This document shows, in pieces, positions 1-9,005 of a stretch of 46,019 nucleotides of DNA (positions are counted from its first letter, which is position 1; every line of letters begins with the position of its first letter). This DNA is from Rhodothermus sp. Its GTDB lineage: Bacteria; Bacteroidota; Rhodothermia; Rhodothermales; Rhodothermaceae. Position numbers and translations under genes: made by a program. The DNA lies in assembly GCA_030950375.1 (NCBI GenBank), contig JAUZRN010000039.1:1-46019 (forward strand), given 5' to 3'. The notes beneath the pieces are model-generated. The model was not told the origin of the DNA and ran no database searches. It worked only from the letters and a program-made list of their open reading frames with translations.

Positions 1-167
1 CCTCCTCCGCCGCCCTGGTCTTTGCATTGTTCACTGGGCTTCAAGGTCGATGGGCATTCTTCCTTATTTTTGTCCGGATGATTCGGGGAGGGAAAAGGCC
101 GCTGTCCATAGGCGTCGTAATGCATTCCTCCGATCCATACCAGTAAGCATAGGATACGAGCCCACAT
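1..167 (-). CDS. Small secreted Cys-containing peptide, partial at the window edge
   Basis: An open frame starts at an ATG on the minus strand (165-167) and runs off the left end after 55 codons. It is preceded in frame by a stop, so the start is well fixed if the gene is real. The N-terminus (MWARILCLLVWIGG) looks like a signal peptide ending near AYGQ. The mature part is Pro, Lys and Glu rich with two cysteines (EEC, EQC) and begins a glycine run at the cut end. No family is recognised. It resembles in layout the small secreted Cys peptides at 16108 and 41491, which precede propeller genes. What lies downstream is outside the window. It could be a chance frame, because it is short. Confidence 0.5.
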   Translation of the reverse strand, partial: MWARILCLLVWIGGMHYDAYGQRPFPSPNHPDKNKEECPSTLKPSEQCKDQGGGG

Positions 168-262
168 GGCGCTTCTTCGACTTGGTCATATCATGAAGTA
201 CCGAAATGATTCGGGGGTAAATTTCTCTCTCTCTTCCCTGTCAAGCGACAGACTTTAAAGAC

Positions 263-1537
263 TCAATGAATCATCTCCGCCACGCTACCGGCCACTACAG
301 TGTGCAGGGCTTCCGGATGCAGATAGCGCTGCACGGCCTCGTTGACCTGCTGCCGGGTGACAGCGCGAATTTCTTCTGGATAGCGGTCCAGGTAGCCCGG
401 ACCAAAGCCACGTTCGATGTTAATCAGCAGAGCTGTGGCCAGCCCCGAGGTCGTGCTCAGGCCCGTCTGAAACAGGCCAGTCAGCGACTCTTTCTTTTCA
501 GCCAGCTCCTCCTCGGTAACCCCTTCGTCCACAAAACGTTGCACCTGTTCCAACGTGGCCTTGAGGCCCTGTTCCAGACGATCCTGGCTGAGCGTTACCT
601 CAATTTCAAAATGGCCATCGTGCTCGGTGGAAATGCCTTCAAGCGCGGCATGGATGCCATAGGTCAATCCCTGCTCGTCGCGCACGGTCGCCATCAGGCG
701 AGCGGAAAAGTTGCCGCCCAGAACATAGGTACCTACATAGAGGGGTATATAATCGGGGTGCTGGCGCCGTAGTGCCACGGCATGGCCCATGAGCACATCC
801 AGGTTCTGGCGGTCGGGTACCTGGATCGTCACACGATCCGGTGGTTGCGGTGCTGCCTCGGCAGCGAAGCATGGGGTAACCCGATGGGGGGCCCAATCAG
901 CAAACGCCGCCCGCACCAATGGTTCGGCCACCTCTGGCTGCACGTTGCCCACCAGCACCAGCACCAGCTCGTTCGCTCCGAAGTGGGCGGCATGATAGGC
1001 CTGTACGTCCTCCAGTGTCAGCGAAGCCAGCCGCTCCAATTCGGCCGCTGGATCGCGCCGGTAGTTCGGATGTGCAGAGGGATAGAGCCGCTGGCTCAGA
1101 GCAATGCGGGCGCGGGTACTCGTCTGCTCCAGTTGCTGCTGAAGCTGCGCTTGCACGTGCAGTCGGGCTTTTTCGAATTCGCCGGGGTCGAATCGGGGTT
1201 CGCGGAGTTGTTCAGCCAGCAGCGGTAGTACGTCCGCCAGGTGCCGTCGGAGCATACGTCCAGCAAACTCGACGCGTGATCCTTTGCTGGTGAAGCTCAG
1301 ATGCGCCCCGCGGTCTTCCAGCAGTCGTGCCAGCTCGAAGCGATCACGGCGCCGCGTACCTCGATCCAGCATAGCGACAACAAGCCGCTGCACAAGCGTT
1401 TCCCCCGCGGCAAAGTCCGGCCAGGTGCGCAGGGAGCCACGCAGAGTTACGACCTGCTCCACAGGCACTGGCAGCACATAAAGCCGGCAGGGGCCGGCAG
1501 TTATCTCTACGACACGTTCAGCGAATGTTCGACGCAT
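263..1537 (-). CDS. M16 family peptidase-like protein, probably non-catalytic subunit
   Basis: A 424-residue protein with the two-lobed M16 (insulinase/mitochondrial processing peptidase) layout. The N-terminal lobe occupies about residues 15-200 and the C-terminal lobe about 205-420. The zinc motif HxxEH is absent: where it should be, the sequence reads LVVAMLDRGTRRRDRFE. The later R/Y region of the C-terminal lobe (DEQGLTYGIHA) is present. Bacterial M16 proteins often form heterodimers of one active and one inactive subunit, and the gene just upstream, 6 bp away in the same operon, carries the intact motif. I infer this is the inactive partner. No signal peptide is visible, so the pair is probably cytoplasmic or exported by an unseen route. 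Confidence 0.9.
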   Translation of the reverse strand: MRRTFAERVVEITAGPCRLYVLPVPVEQVVTLRGSLRTWPDFAAGETLVQRLVVAMLDRGTRRRDRFELARLLEDRGAHLSFTSKGSRVEFAGRMLRRHLADVLPLLAEQLREPRFDPGEFEKARLHVQAQLQQQLEQTSTRARIALSQRLYPSAHPNYRRDPAAELERLASLTLEDVQAYHAAHFGANELVLVLVGNVQPEVAEPLVRAAFADWAPHRVTPCFAAEAAPQPPDRVTIQVPDRQNLDVLMGHAVALRRQHPDYIPLYVGTYVLGGNFSARLMATVRDEQGLTYGIHAALEGISTEHDGHFEIEVTLSQDRLEQGLKATLEQVQRFVDEGVTEEELAEKKESLTGLFQTGLSTTSGLATALLINIERGFGPGYLDRYPEEIRAVTRQQVNEAVQRYLHPEALHTVVAGSVAEMIH

Positions 1538-1543
1538 GGTACT

Positions 1544-2863
1544 TCACGGGTTTCGGGGAACATACCATCCCACTGTACGCGCCGCTTCAATCAGGTAGGT
1601 CTGGGCCACGCGCTGCACATCGTCCGGGGTAACACGGGCGATTCGATCCAGATAGGTGGCGTAGAGTTTCCAGTCGCCCAGCGCAATGGCTTCGTTGAGT
1701 TGGGCCGCAATCGCAAACGGCCCATCGCGCCCGTACGCTTCGAGCGCAGTCAGTTGCTCTCGGGCACGGACCACTTCCTCCTCGGCAACGCCCTCGTGCG
1801 CCACACGCTCCAGTTCCTCCAAAAGCACTGTTTCCACCTCGGCATGCGTCTTACCGGGAGCCAGGCGAGCCACTACGTAAAACAGACTGGGATCGCAATG
1901 GCGTTCGTTCGCGGCTACCACCAGAGTGGTCAGACCGGCATCCGTCAGCCGACGGTATAGACGGCTGTTGCGTCCCTGAGAAAGTAGCGTAGCCAGCACA
2001 TCAAGTGCATCAGCATCTGGCTCCAGTCCAGCAGGCGCCTTGAACGCGATCATGACCAGTCCGAGCTGTCCGGCCTGTTGTACCGTTACACGGCGTTCAC
2101 CTCGCTGTACCGGCTCGCGCGTCCACACCGGTGGAATTGGTTGAGGAGCTCGTGGAATAGAGCCAAAGTGCTCCCGCACTAATGTCAGTGCCGTCTCCGG
2201 GTCGAAGTCGCCAATGATAGAGACGGTGGCGTTGTTTGGCCAGTAGTAGGTATCGTAGAAATGGCGAAGGGCCTCGGCTGTCATGTGCTCAACATCGCTC
2301 CGCCAGCCAATGGTAGGGTGGCGATAGGGATGCGCCACAAAGGCCACACTCCAGACGGCATGATAAAGGTTACGCAGCGGATCATTTTCGCCCCGATCCA
2401 TTTCATTCAGGATCACGGTACGTTCGGCCTCCACATCTTCTGGCCGTATCAACGCACCTCGCATGCGATCCGCCTCAATTTCAACGGCCAGTGCCAGATG
2501 CTCCCGAGGCAGCAGCGCGTAGTAGTTCGTACGGTCCAGCCAGGTCGTTGCATTTACCTGAGCCCCCACGCGTTGCAACACCTGAAAGACCGACGTTCCC
2601 CGTGTCTTATTAAAGCGTTCGGTTCCCTTAAACATCAGATGCTCCAGCATGTGCGTGGCGCCGGTCAGACCGGTAGGTTCATTCCGGCTTCCTACATGGT
2701 AGGTGATCATAAAGGCAACGACCGGCACCACGTTCTGGGGCATCAGCAGCACCTGCAGATCGTTGGTGTCCAGGCGATACGCCTCAATGCCACCAGCAGC
2801 TTCCACGAAGGTAAAGTCCTTGACCTGGCGGCCTGTCGTTGAGAACACTTCGGGTATAGCCAT
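1544..2863 (-). CDS. M16 family zinc metallopeptidase, active subunit
   Basis: A 439-residue M16 peptidase. The inverted zinc motif HMLEH is in the N-terminal lobe (about residue 88) within THMLEHLMFKGTERFN, and the downstream glutamate region (EIEADRMRGALI) supplies the third ligand. The C-terminal lobe contains the family's R/Y region (GRNSRLYRRLTDAG). The start is taken at the ATG ending at 2863; a GTG lies one codon upstream. It is translated just before the inactive paralogue at 263-1537, with only 6 bp between them, as expected for a heterodimer. It likely degrades peptides or processes proteins. No signal peptide is seen. The divergence between the two genes is large, so they are old paralogues rather than a recent duplication. 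Confidence 0.93.
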   Translation of the reverse strand: MAIPEVFSTTGRQVKDFTFVEAAGGIEAYRLDTNDLQVLLMPQNVVPVVAFMITYHVGSRNEPTGLTGATHMLEHLMFKGTERFNKTRGTSVFQVLQRVGAQVNATTWLDRTNYYALLPREHLALAVEIEADRMRGALIRPEDVEAERTVILNEMDRGENDPLRNLYHAVWSVAFVAHPYRHPTIGWRSDVEHMTAEALRHFYDTYYWPNNATVSIIGDFDPETALTLVREHFGSIPRAPQPIPPVWTREPVQRGERRVTVQQAGQLGLVMIAFKAPAGLEPDADALDVLATLLSQGRNSRLYRRLTDAGLTTLVVAANERHCDPSLFYVVARLAPGKTHAEVETVLLEELERVAHEGVAEEEVVRAREQLTALEAYGRDGPFAIAAQLNEAIALGDWKLYATYLDRIARVTPDDVQRVAQTYLIEAARTVGWYVPRNP

Positions 2864-2889
2864 CACGTATACTCCACGGTGTATGTTTT

Positions 2890-5664
2890 TCAGTGGGCAT
2901 CCAGCCAGTTATCGCCCACGCCGACCTCTATTTCAACAGGGACTCCTTCGAGCGGAAGCGCCCGGGTCATCTCTTCTGTAATCAACTGACGCACTGGTTC
3001 GACTTCTTCGGGTGGCATTTCGAAGACCAGCTCGTCATGCACCTGCAGCAGCATTTTGGCCTGGTAGCCTTCTCGCTGGAGTCGGTGGTAAATGTGCACC
3101 ATGGCCAGCTTGATCATATCGGCCTGTGTGCCCTGGATGGGCATGTTGACAGCGATACGCTCGGCCATGGAGCGTTCTGCCCGATTCCGGGCATTGATGC
3201 TGGGTACATAGCGACGGCGTCCCAGCAGCGTTTCGACGTAGCCTTTCTGGCGAGCTTCTTCGATCACGCGATGCAGAAAGCGAGTCACGCCCGGAAAAGC
3301 CCGCTGATATTCTTCAATGAGCTGCTGGGCCTCACGCGTCGAGCACCGCAGCCGCTGGGCCAGTCCCCAGGCCGAAATGCCATAGGGAATCCCATAGTTG
3401 ACCATTTTGGCGCGTCGGCGCTGTTCGGGAGTCACTTTTTCGGGAGGCACCTTGAAGACCCGGGCAGCGGTTGCCGTGTGGATATCCTCGCCTTCCAGAA
3501 AGGCCCGGCGTAGTGCTTCGTCACCACTCAGAGCGGCCAGAATGCGCAGCTCGATCTGCACATAGTCGGCCGAAAGTAGTTTCCAGCCCGGACGGGGTAC
3601 AAAAGCGCGGCGGATTTCACGTCCCACCTCGGTGCGCACCGGAATGTTCTGCAAATTTGGATTACTGGACGAAAGCCGTCCGGTGGCTGTCACGGTCTGA
3701 TTGAAGGTGGTATGGATACGGCCGGTTTCCGGATGAATGAGCGGCTCAAGCCCATCGACATAGGTACTTTTGAGCTTGGCCAGGTGTCGCCAGTCAAGGA
3801 TCAGGCCTGGAAGCGGATGCTGGGTCGCCAGTTCCTGTAGCACGCTTTCTCGAGTAGAAGGTCGACCGGTGCTGGTTCGCGCCCGGGGCTTCAGTCCCAG
3901 CCGCTGGAACAACACTTCGGCCAGTTGCTGTGGCGAGCCGATCTTGAAGGTAACGCCAGCGATTTCGTAGATCTTCGCTTCCAGTTCATGAAGTTCTTGC
4001 TCAAGCTGGTCGCCGATTTCTCGAAGCACCTTGCGATCAATGCAGATGCCCGTTCGCTCCATGTCGGCCAGCACCTCAATGAGCGGAAATTCCATCTTTT
4101 CAGCGATAGACCGAAGCCCGAGCCGGTCCAGCTCTTCGGCCAGCACGTCTGCCAGCTGTAGCGCGATATCGGTATCCTCACAGGCATACGGTCCGACTTC
4201 ATCAATCGCTACATCACGCATGGACTTCTGGTCCCGGCCCGAGCCAATCAGCTCCGAAATCGAAACCATCTGATAGCGCAGATACTGGCGGGCCAGCACC
4301 TCCAGGTTGTGTGGCTCTTCAGGCGCAATCAGATAGTGGGCCACCATGGTGTCAAAGTAGGGCGGCGGCATTTCCACGCCATGGCGGGCCAGTACGACCA
4401 GATCGTATTTCAGATGTTGTCCGATCTTACAGCGAGCATGCTGAAGAATCGGCGCCAACCGTTCGAGAACGGTTTCCGTTGGCGTCCCATCGGGCAGCGG
4501 CGTCGGCACGTAATAGCCCTGGCCTTTTTCCCAGGAAAATGCAATCCCTACCAGCGAGGCCCACATGGCCTCGGTCGAGGTTGTCTCTGTGTCGATCGCC
4601 AGCCGCTCACATTGCCTCAGATGCGCAATCAACTCCTCCAGCTGTTGCTGATTACGCACAATCCGGTAGTCTGCCTTTTCCGGATCATAGACCTGAAGCG
4701 GCTCGTAGGGACCAAAATCGAAATCCGGCTCGGTCACCTCCTCGATGGTTTCGGTCCGTTCTCCTTCACCGTCTGCCACGCCCGTCAGCCCTCCTTCCCG
4801 GAGGCGTCGCACCAGCGAATCGAATTCCAGCTCCTGGAAAAGCTGCAAGAGACGAGGCAGATTGGGCTGCGCCCGATGGAACGTCTCCCAGCGGATACGT
4901 AGCGGCACATCGGTCCGGATCGTAACCAGCCGTTTGGACAGCAGCGCTTCCTCGCGGTGATGCAGCAATCCTTCGCGGGCTCGTTTTCCCTTCACCTCCT
5001 CGGCATGAGCCAGCAGGTTTTCTACCGAACCATACTGGCGGATAAGCTGAACAGCCGTTTTTTCACCAATGCCAGGCACCCCGGGCACGTTATCGCTCGG
5101 ATCACCCATAAGCGCCAGCACGTCGATGAACTGTGGAGGCTCCAGGCCATAGGTCTCGCGAAACGTCTCGATCGTAATCAGGTCGAAGGCTTCCCCGCGT
5201 CGTGCAGGCTTATAAATGGAGATATGGGAGCTTAGCAGTTGCAGGAAGTCTTTGTCGGGCGAGACGATCACCACATCAATGCCATGCGCTTCGGCCCGCC
5301 GCGCCAGCGTACCGATCACATCATCTGCTTCCACACCAGGCTCCTCGATAACCGGAATGTCCAGCGCCCGCACAATCTCCTTGATCCAGGGCAGATTGGT
5401 CAGCAGATCATCCGGCGGAGGTTCCCGATGGGCCTTATAGGCTTCATAGATAGCTTCACGAAAGGTCCCTTCTTCCCCAGCAGCATCAAAGACCACGGCC
5501 ATGTATTCCATACCATGGTCTTCGATCAACTTCAGCAACGAAACCGTAAAACCATAGGCCGCTGAAGTGTTCTGGCCTTTTGTGTTGACCAGCGGCCGGC
5601 CAATAAACACATAATGCGCCCGATAGGCCAGCGCCATTGCATCGATCAGATAAAGACGCTGCAT
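2890..5664 (-). CDS. polA: DNA polymerase I
   Basis: About 924 residues, the full three-domain Pol I. The 5'-3' exonuclease covers roughly residues 1-290 (YLIDAMALAYRAHY, then GVEADDVIGTLA). The 3'-5' exonuclease covers about 330-510 with all acidic motifs visible: AIDTETTS, HLKYDLVVLA and YACEDTDIAL, so proofreading should be intact, unlike Taq polymerase. The polymerase domain has motif A (SADYVQIELRILA), motif B (RRRAKMVNYGIPYG) and motif C (QVHDELVFEM). Motif B carries Tyr where E. coli has Phe762, the sugar-selectivity position. I chose the ATG ending at 5664 because MQRLYLIDAMAL is the usual N-terminus; a TTG at 5748 would add 28 unusual residues. It acts in replication (Okazaki processing) and repair. 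Confidence 0.97.
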   Translation of the reverse strand: MQRLYLIDAMALAYRAHYVFIGRPLVNTKGQNTSAAYGFTVSLLKLIEDHGMEYMAVVFDAAGEEGTFREAIYEAYKAHREPPPDDLLTNLPWIKEIVRALDIPVIEEPGVEADDVIGTLARRAEAHGIDVVIVSPDKDFLQLLSSHISIYKPARRGEAFDLITIETFRETYGLEPPQFIDVLALMGDPSDNVPGVPGIGEKTAVQLIRQYGSVENLLAHAEEVKGKRAREGLLHHREEALLSKRLVTIRTDVPLRIRWETFHRAQPNLPRLLQLFQELEFDSLVRRLREGGLTGVADGEGERTETIEEVTEPDFDFGPYEPLQVYDPEKADYRIVRNQQQLEELIAHLRQCERLAIDTETTSTEAMWASLVGIAFSWEKGQGYYVPTPLPDGTPTETVLERLAPILQHARCKIGQHLKYDLVVLARHGVEMPPPYFDTMVAHYLIAPEEPHNLEVLARQYLRYQMVSISELIGSGRDQKSMRDVAIDEVGPYACEDTDIALQLADVLAEELDRLGLRSIAEKMEFPLIEVLADMERTGICIDRKVLREIGDQLEQELHELEAKIYEIAGVTFKIGSPQQLAEVLFQRLGLKPRARTSTGRPSTRESVLQELATQHPLPGLILDWRHLAKLKSTYVDGLEPLIHPETGRIHTTFNQTVTATGRLSSSNPNLQNIPVRTEVGREIRRAFVPRPGWKLLSADYVQIELRILAALSGDEALRRAFLEGEDIHTATAARVFKVPPEKVTPEQRRRAKMVNYGIPYGISAWGLAQRLRCSTREAQQLIEEYQRAFPGVTRFLHRVIEEARQKGYVETLLGRRRYVPSINARNRAERSMAERIAVNMPIQGTQADMIKLAMVHIYHRLQREGYQAKMLLQVHDELVFEMPPEEVEPVRQLITEEMTRALPLEGVPVEIEVGVGDNWLDAH

Positions 5665-5852
5665 ATCGGACGGTGGCCGATTCGCTTCCTGCTCAGCAAA
5701 CAGATGGAGCTGGTCCTTTTTTTGCACGGGCCCTCTGCGTCGATGCAATCCGGAAAATACATTGCCAAAAGTTAAAAAGGTCGGGGAAAGTTAGTTCCTC
5801 GTGTTGCGTTATATTGAAGCTGATTTTCTGGGACACATAGAAGCAAGACAGC

Positions 5853-6944
5853 ATGTCGCGGCAAACACCACCTGTTATCCATAAGCCGGAGGTCGTTCTG
5901 GTGACCGGAGGAGCCGGCTTTATTGGGTCGAATTTTCTACTGTACATGGTGCCCCGCTATCCCTCTGTGCAGTTCATTAACCTGGACAGCCTGACCTACG
6001 CGGGCAACCTGCTCAACCTGCGGGATATCGAAGAGGCCCCGAATTATCGGTTCGTGCGGGGCGATGTAGCCGACGCGCCCCTGGTGGAGCGGCTGTTTCG
6101 GGAGTATGGTATTACGACGGTAGTACATCTGGCTGCTGAAAGCCATGTAGATCGCTCCATCATGACGCCCCTGTCGTTCGTGCTTACGAATACGGTGGGG
6201 ACGGTCACCCTGCTCGAAGCGGCTCGTAAGGCATGGGGTAACCATGCCGACCCCGAACGCTTTCGCTTCTATCATATCTCCACCGACGAAGTGTTCGGCA
6301 GTCTGGGACCAGAGGGCTACTTTACCGAATCGACTCCTTACAACCCACGCTCGCCGTATGCCGCCTCCAAGGCTGCCAGCGATCACTTCGTGCGGGCTTA
6401 CTGGCACACCTATGGTCTGCCCGTGGTCCTGTCGAACTGCTCGAATAATTACGGGCCTTACCAGTTTCCTGAAAAACTCATCCCCCTGGTTCTCCTGAAT
6501 GCCCTGGAGAACCGCCCCATCCCGATTTATGGAAAAGGCGAAAATGTCCGCGACTGGCTTTACGTGCGCGACCACTGCACAGCGATCGAACGCATTCTGT
6601 TTTCTGGACAGCCGGGCCAGACCTATCTGGTCAGTGCAGGTTGTGAGCGCAAGAACCTGGAGCTGGTCCGGCAATTGCTGGATCTGATTGACGAAGCGCT
6701 GGGACGGCCGATAGGACAATCACGCCAGCTCATCACCTTTGTCAAGGATCGTCCCGGACACGACTTTCGCTATGCGCTGGATGCTTCCCGGTTGCGTCAG
6801 GAGCTGGGCTGGGAACCGGCCTATACGCTCGAGGAAGGGCTGCGTGAAACCGTCCACTGGTATCTGACGCACCGGGACTGGCTGGAAGCTGTCACGGACG
6901 CTTCTTACCGTTCGTATTACGAAAAACAGTATGTTTTGCGTTAA
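5853..6944 (+). CDS. rmlB: dTDP-glucose 4,6-dehydratase
   Basis: A 363-residue extended short-chain dehydrogenase. The Rossmann motif is at about residues 18-27 (VTGGAGFIGSN), the STDEVFGS segment follows, and the YAASK catalytic Tyr-Lys pair is near residue 170. This is the RmlB pattern, with NNYGPYQFPEKLIPL and KGENVRDWLYVRDHC also visible. It converts dTDP-glucose to dTDP-4-keto-6-deoxyglucose in the cytoplasm. It is the first gene of a three-gene operon: the rmlA start codon follows the stop with no gap. It diverges from polA across about 190 bp, where a promoter must lie. Confidence 0.96.
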   Translation: MSRQTPPVIHKPEVVLVTGGAGFIGSNFLLYMVPRYPSVQFINLDSLTYAGNLLNLRDIEEAPNYRFVRGDVADAPLVERLFREYGITTVVHLAAESHVDRSIMTPLSFVLTNTVGTVTLLEAARKAWGNHADPERFRFYHISTDEVFGSLGPEGYFTESTPYNPRSPYAASKAASDHFVRAYWHTYGLPVVLSNCSNNYGPYQFPEKLIPLVLLNALENRPIPIYGKGENVRDWLYVRDHCTAIERILFSGQPGQTYLVSAGCERKNLELVRQLLDLIDEALGRPIGQSRQLITFVKDRPGHDFRYALDASRLRQELGWEPAYTLEEGLRETVHWYLTHRDWLEAVTDASYRSYYEKQYVLR

Positions 6945-7718
6945 ATGAGCCGTCCACTCAAGGGTATCGTATTGGCTGGCGGGACCGGCAGCCGCCTCTA
7001 CCCGTTGACCAAGGTTACCAACAAACACCTGCTTCCCGTCGGTCGCTATCCCATGATCTATCATCCATTGATCCGGATGCGCCGCGTAGGCATCCGTGAG
7101 GTGGCCGTCGTCACCAGCCCCGAACACATGGGCGACGTGGTCAACCTGCTGGGCAGCGGCCGTGATTTCGGCCTGGATCTGACCTATCGCGTGCAGGATG
7201 AGCCGGGCGGCATTGCCCAGGCTATCGGACTGTGCGAACGCTTTATCGACGGCGACCCGTTTCTGGTCATTCTCGGCGATAATATTCTCTCGGAAGACCT
7301 GCACGATGAGGTGGCTGCCTACCAGGAACAGCTTCGACGCCACGGGGGCGGTGCCCGCGTTCTACTCAAGGAAGTACCTGATCCGGAGCGCTACGGCGTC
7401 CCCCGCATCGAAGGCGATCGCATCGTCGAAATCATCGAAAAACCAGCCCGCCCCCCCAGTCGCTATGCCGTTACAGGCATCTACTTCTACGATGCCTATG
7501 CTTTCGAAGTGATCCGTCACCTCAAACCCAGCGCCCGTGGCGAACTGGAAGTAAGTGACGTAAGCAATGCCTACATTGCCCGCGGTCAGCTCTCCTATGG
7601 CATCCTGCAAGGCTGGTGGGGGGATGCCGGCACCATCGAAGGCTGGCATGAAGCCAACCGACTGGCCCGTGATCTGGTGTACGAAGAGCTGGAAAACTTT
7701 CGCAATAACCGGCGATGA
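6945..7718 (+). CDS. rmlA: Glucose-1-phosphate thymidylyltransferase, short form
   Basis: A 257-residue nucleotidyltransferase. The signature LAGGTGSRLYPLTKVTNKHL is at the N-terminus, ILGDNI carries the metal-binding Asp, and EKPARPPSRYAVTGIYFYD and GWWGDAGTIEGWHEANRL are typical of the RmlA group. It makes dTDP-glucose from dTTP and glucose 1-phosphate, feeding RmlB. At 257 residues it is shorter than the roughly 290-residue enterobacterial enzymes and lacks their C-terminal extension, like the short forms of Gram-positives and archaea. The start codon directly abuts the rmlB stop and the gene end overlaps the next gene by 4 bp, so all three are probably translationally coupled. It may use other sugar 1-phosphates. 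Confidence 0.92.
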   Translation: MSRPLKGIVLAGGTGSRLYPLTKVTNKHLLPVGRYPMIYHPLIRMRRVGIREVAVVTSPEHMGDVVNLLGSGRDFGLDLTYRVQDEPGGIAQAIGLCERFIDGDPFLVILGDNILSEDLHDEVAAYQEQLRRHGGGARVLLKEVPDPERYGVPRIEGDRIVEIIEKPARPPSRYAVTGIYFYDAYAFEVIRHLKPSARGELEVSDVSNAYIARGQLSYGILQGWWGDAGTIEGWHEANRLARDLVYEELENFRNNRR

Positions 7719-8188
7719 ACTGGAAGGAAGGTCCGATTGAAGGCGTGATCGTTCGGCCCCTTAAACGCTACGAAGACACACGGGGCTGGCTGGCCGAGTT
7801 TTTTCGCCAGGATGAACTGGATCCTTCCGTCTATCCCGTCATGGGCTACGTCTCGCTCACTCATCCTGGCATCACGCGTGGCCCTCACGAACACCGCGAG
7901 CAGACCGACCTGTTTGTGTTTTTCCATGGTCGGCTCCGCATGTATCTCTGGGATGCCCGATCCGATTCCCCCACTTATGGCTATCGCCAGGTCCTTGACG
8001 TGGGCGAGGCCCATCCAGTAACCGTGCTGGTGCCACCCGGGGTGGTCCATGCCTATCGGAATATCGGCGACAGACCGGCGTTGCTGGTCAACTGTCCCAA
8101 CCGCCTGTATGCCGGCTGGGGCCGCCAGGAACCTGTTGATGAAATCCGCCACGAAAATCGCCCCGATCATCCCTTCCATATGGACTGA
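7715..8188 (+). CDS. dTDP-4-keto-6-deoxyhexose 3,5-epimerase-like cupin
   Basis: A 157-residue cupin of the RmlC superfamily overlapping the end of rmlA by an ATGA junction. Visible features are RPLKRYEDTRGWLAEFF near the N-terminus, a RGPHEHREQTD segment corresponding to the RmlC catalytic-histidine loop, and VPPGVVHAYRNIG. It is about 25 residues shorter than typical RmlC, and the loop reads RGPHEH rather than the usual RGLHYQ-like form. By position it should act on the RmlB product, as a 3,5-epimerase or a related sugar isomerase. No rmlD reductase follows, so the final sugar is uncertain. A weak hairpin with a T run (8188-8211) follows and may terminate the operon. Confidence 0.82.
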   Translation: MNWKEGPIEGVIVRPLKRYEDTRGWLAEFFRQDELDPSVYPVMGYVSLTHPGITRGPHEHREQTDLFVFFHGRLRMYLWDARSDSPTYGYRQVLDVGEAHPVTVLVPPGVVHAYRNIGDRPALLVNCPNRLYAGWGRQEPVDEIRHENRPDHPFHMD

Positions 8189-8294
8189 CACGTTCGGCAC
8201 GTTTTTTTCTGAGGAAATCTGCTGTTTTGGTCGAACCCGCAACCAGGGCGAACGTTCGGCCTCGGGATAGTTGTTGAATCATTCGTAAGCGCCC

Positions 8295-9005
8295 GTGTAT
8301 CTGCTGCTGTTCGACATCGACGGGACCCTGATCCGCACCCACGGTCTGGGACGCCAGACCATGGAAAACGCCCTGTCAGCGTGGCTGGGACGGCCTGTAA
8401 CAACTCAGGGCGTTGATTTTGCCGGTCGTACAGATCCGGCTATTCTACTGGATATTCTGACAGTTAGTGGCCTGCCCGAACACGTGGCGCGCCATCTACT
8501 GCCTGAAGCTCTGGCGGTTTACAGCCAGGCGATGCTCCGGCGGCTTCGCACAGAACACCTTGAGGTATTGCCCGGGGTCACGATGCTACTGGAAGAACTG
8601 TGCGAGTGGCCCGACGTCTATCTGGGCCTGGTGACAGGCAACCTGCGTTCAGTGGCCTTCCACAAGTTATCCCTGGCAGGCCTGGCCGGCTACTTTGGTG
8701 AAGGAGCTTTCGGATGCGACCATGCCAACCGCAACGAACTCCCACCGATCGCTGTCAAGCGAGTTCGGGAAGCTACAGGCTATCCATTTACCGGCGCCGA
8801 AACCATCATCATTGGCGACACCCCTCATGATATAGCCTGTGCCCGACATGCGGGTGCCTCCGTGGTTGCTGTCTGCACCGGAGGCTATACGCGAGATGCG
8901 CTGGCGACCTATCGGCCCGACCTGCTGCTGGAAGACCTGAGTAATCCGGAGCCTTTTTTCGAATGGCTGAGCGCACAACGTGCCCTTTCAGGCAAAGCGT
9001 CGTAG
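8295..9005 (+). CDS. HAD superfamily phosphatase, phosphoglycolate phosphatase-like
   Basis: A 236-residue HAD hydrolase starting at GTG. Motif I is FDIDGTL (residues 6-12), motif II is GLVTGN near residue 115, and motif IV is IIGDTPHDIACARHAG near residue 175. A helical cap of about 70 residues sits between motifs I and II, as in the phosphoglycolate phosphatase/beta-phosphoglucomutase subgroup. The substrate cannot be read from sequence. It lies between a sugar-nucleotide operon and a deglycation pair, so a sugar phosphate is plausible. Its last 18 bp overlap the 3' end of the convergent fructosamine kinase gene. Confidence 0.88.
   Translation: MYLLLFDIDGTLIRTHGLGRQTMENALSAWLGRPVTTQGVDFAGRTDPAILLDILTVSGLPEHVARHLLPEALAVYSQAMLRRLRTEHLEVLPGVTMLLEELCEWPDVYLGLVTGNLRSVAFHKLSLAGLAGYFGEGAFGCDHANRNELPPIAVKRVREATGYPFTGAETIIIGDTPHDIACARHAGASVVAVCTGGYTRDALATYRPDLLLEDLSNPEPFFEWLSAQRALSGKAS

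Noticed and set aside
266-772. Long plus-strand frame antisense to the M16 gene, and similar frames across the window
   Set aside because: These are shadows caused by high-GC codon use; they lack starts, motifs and known protein character, while the opposite strand encodes clear families.
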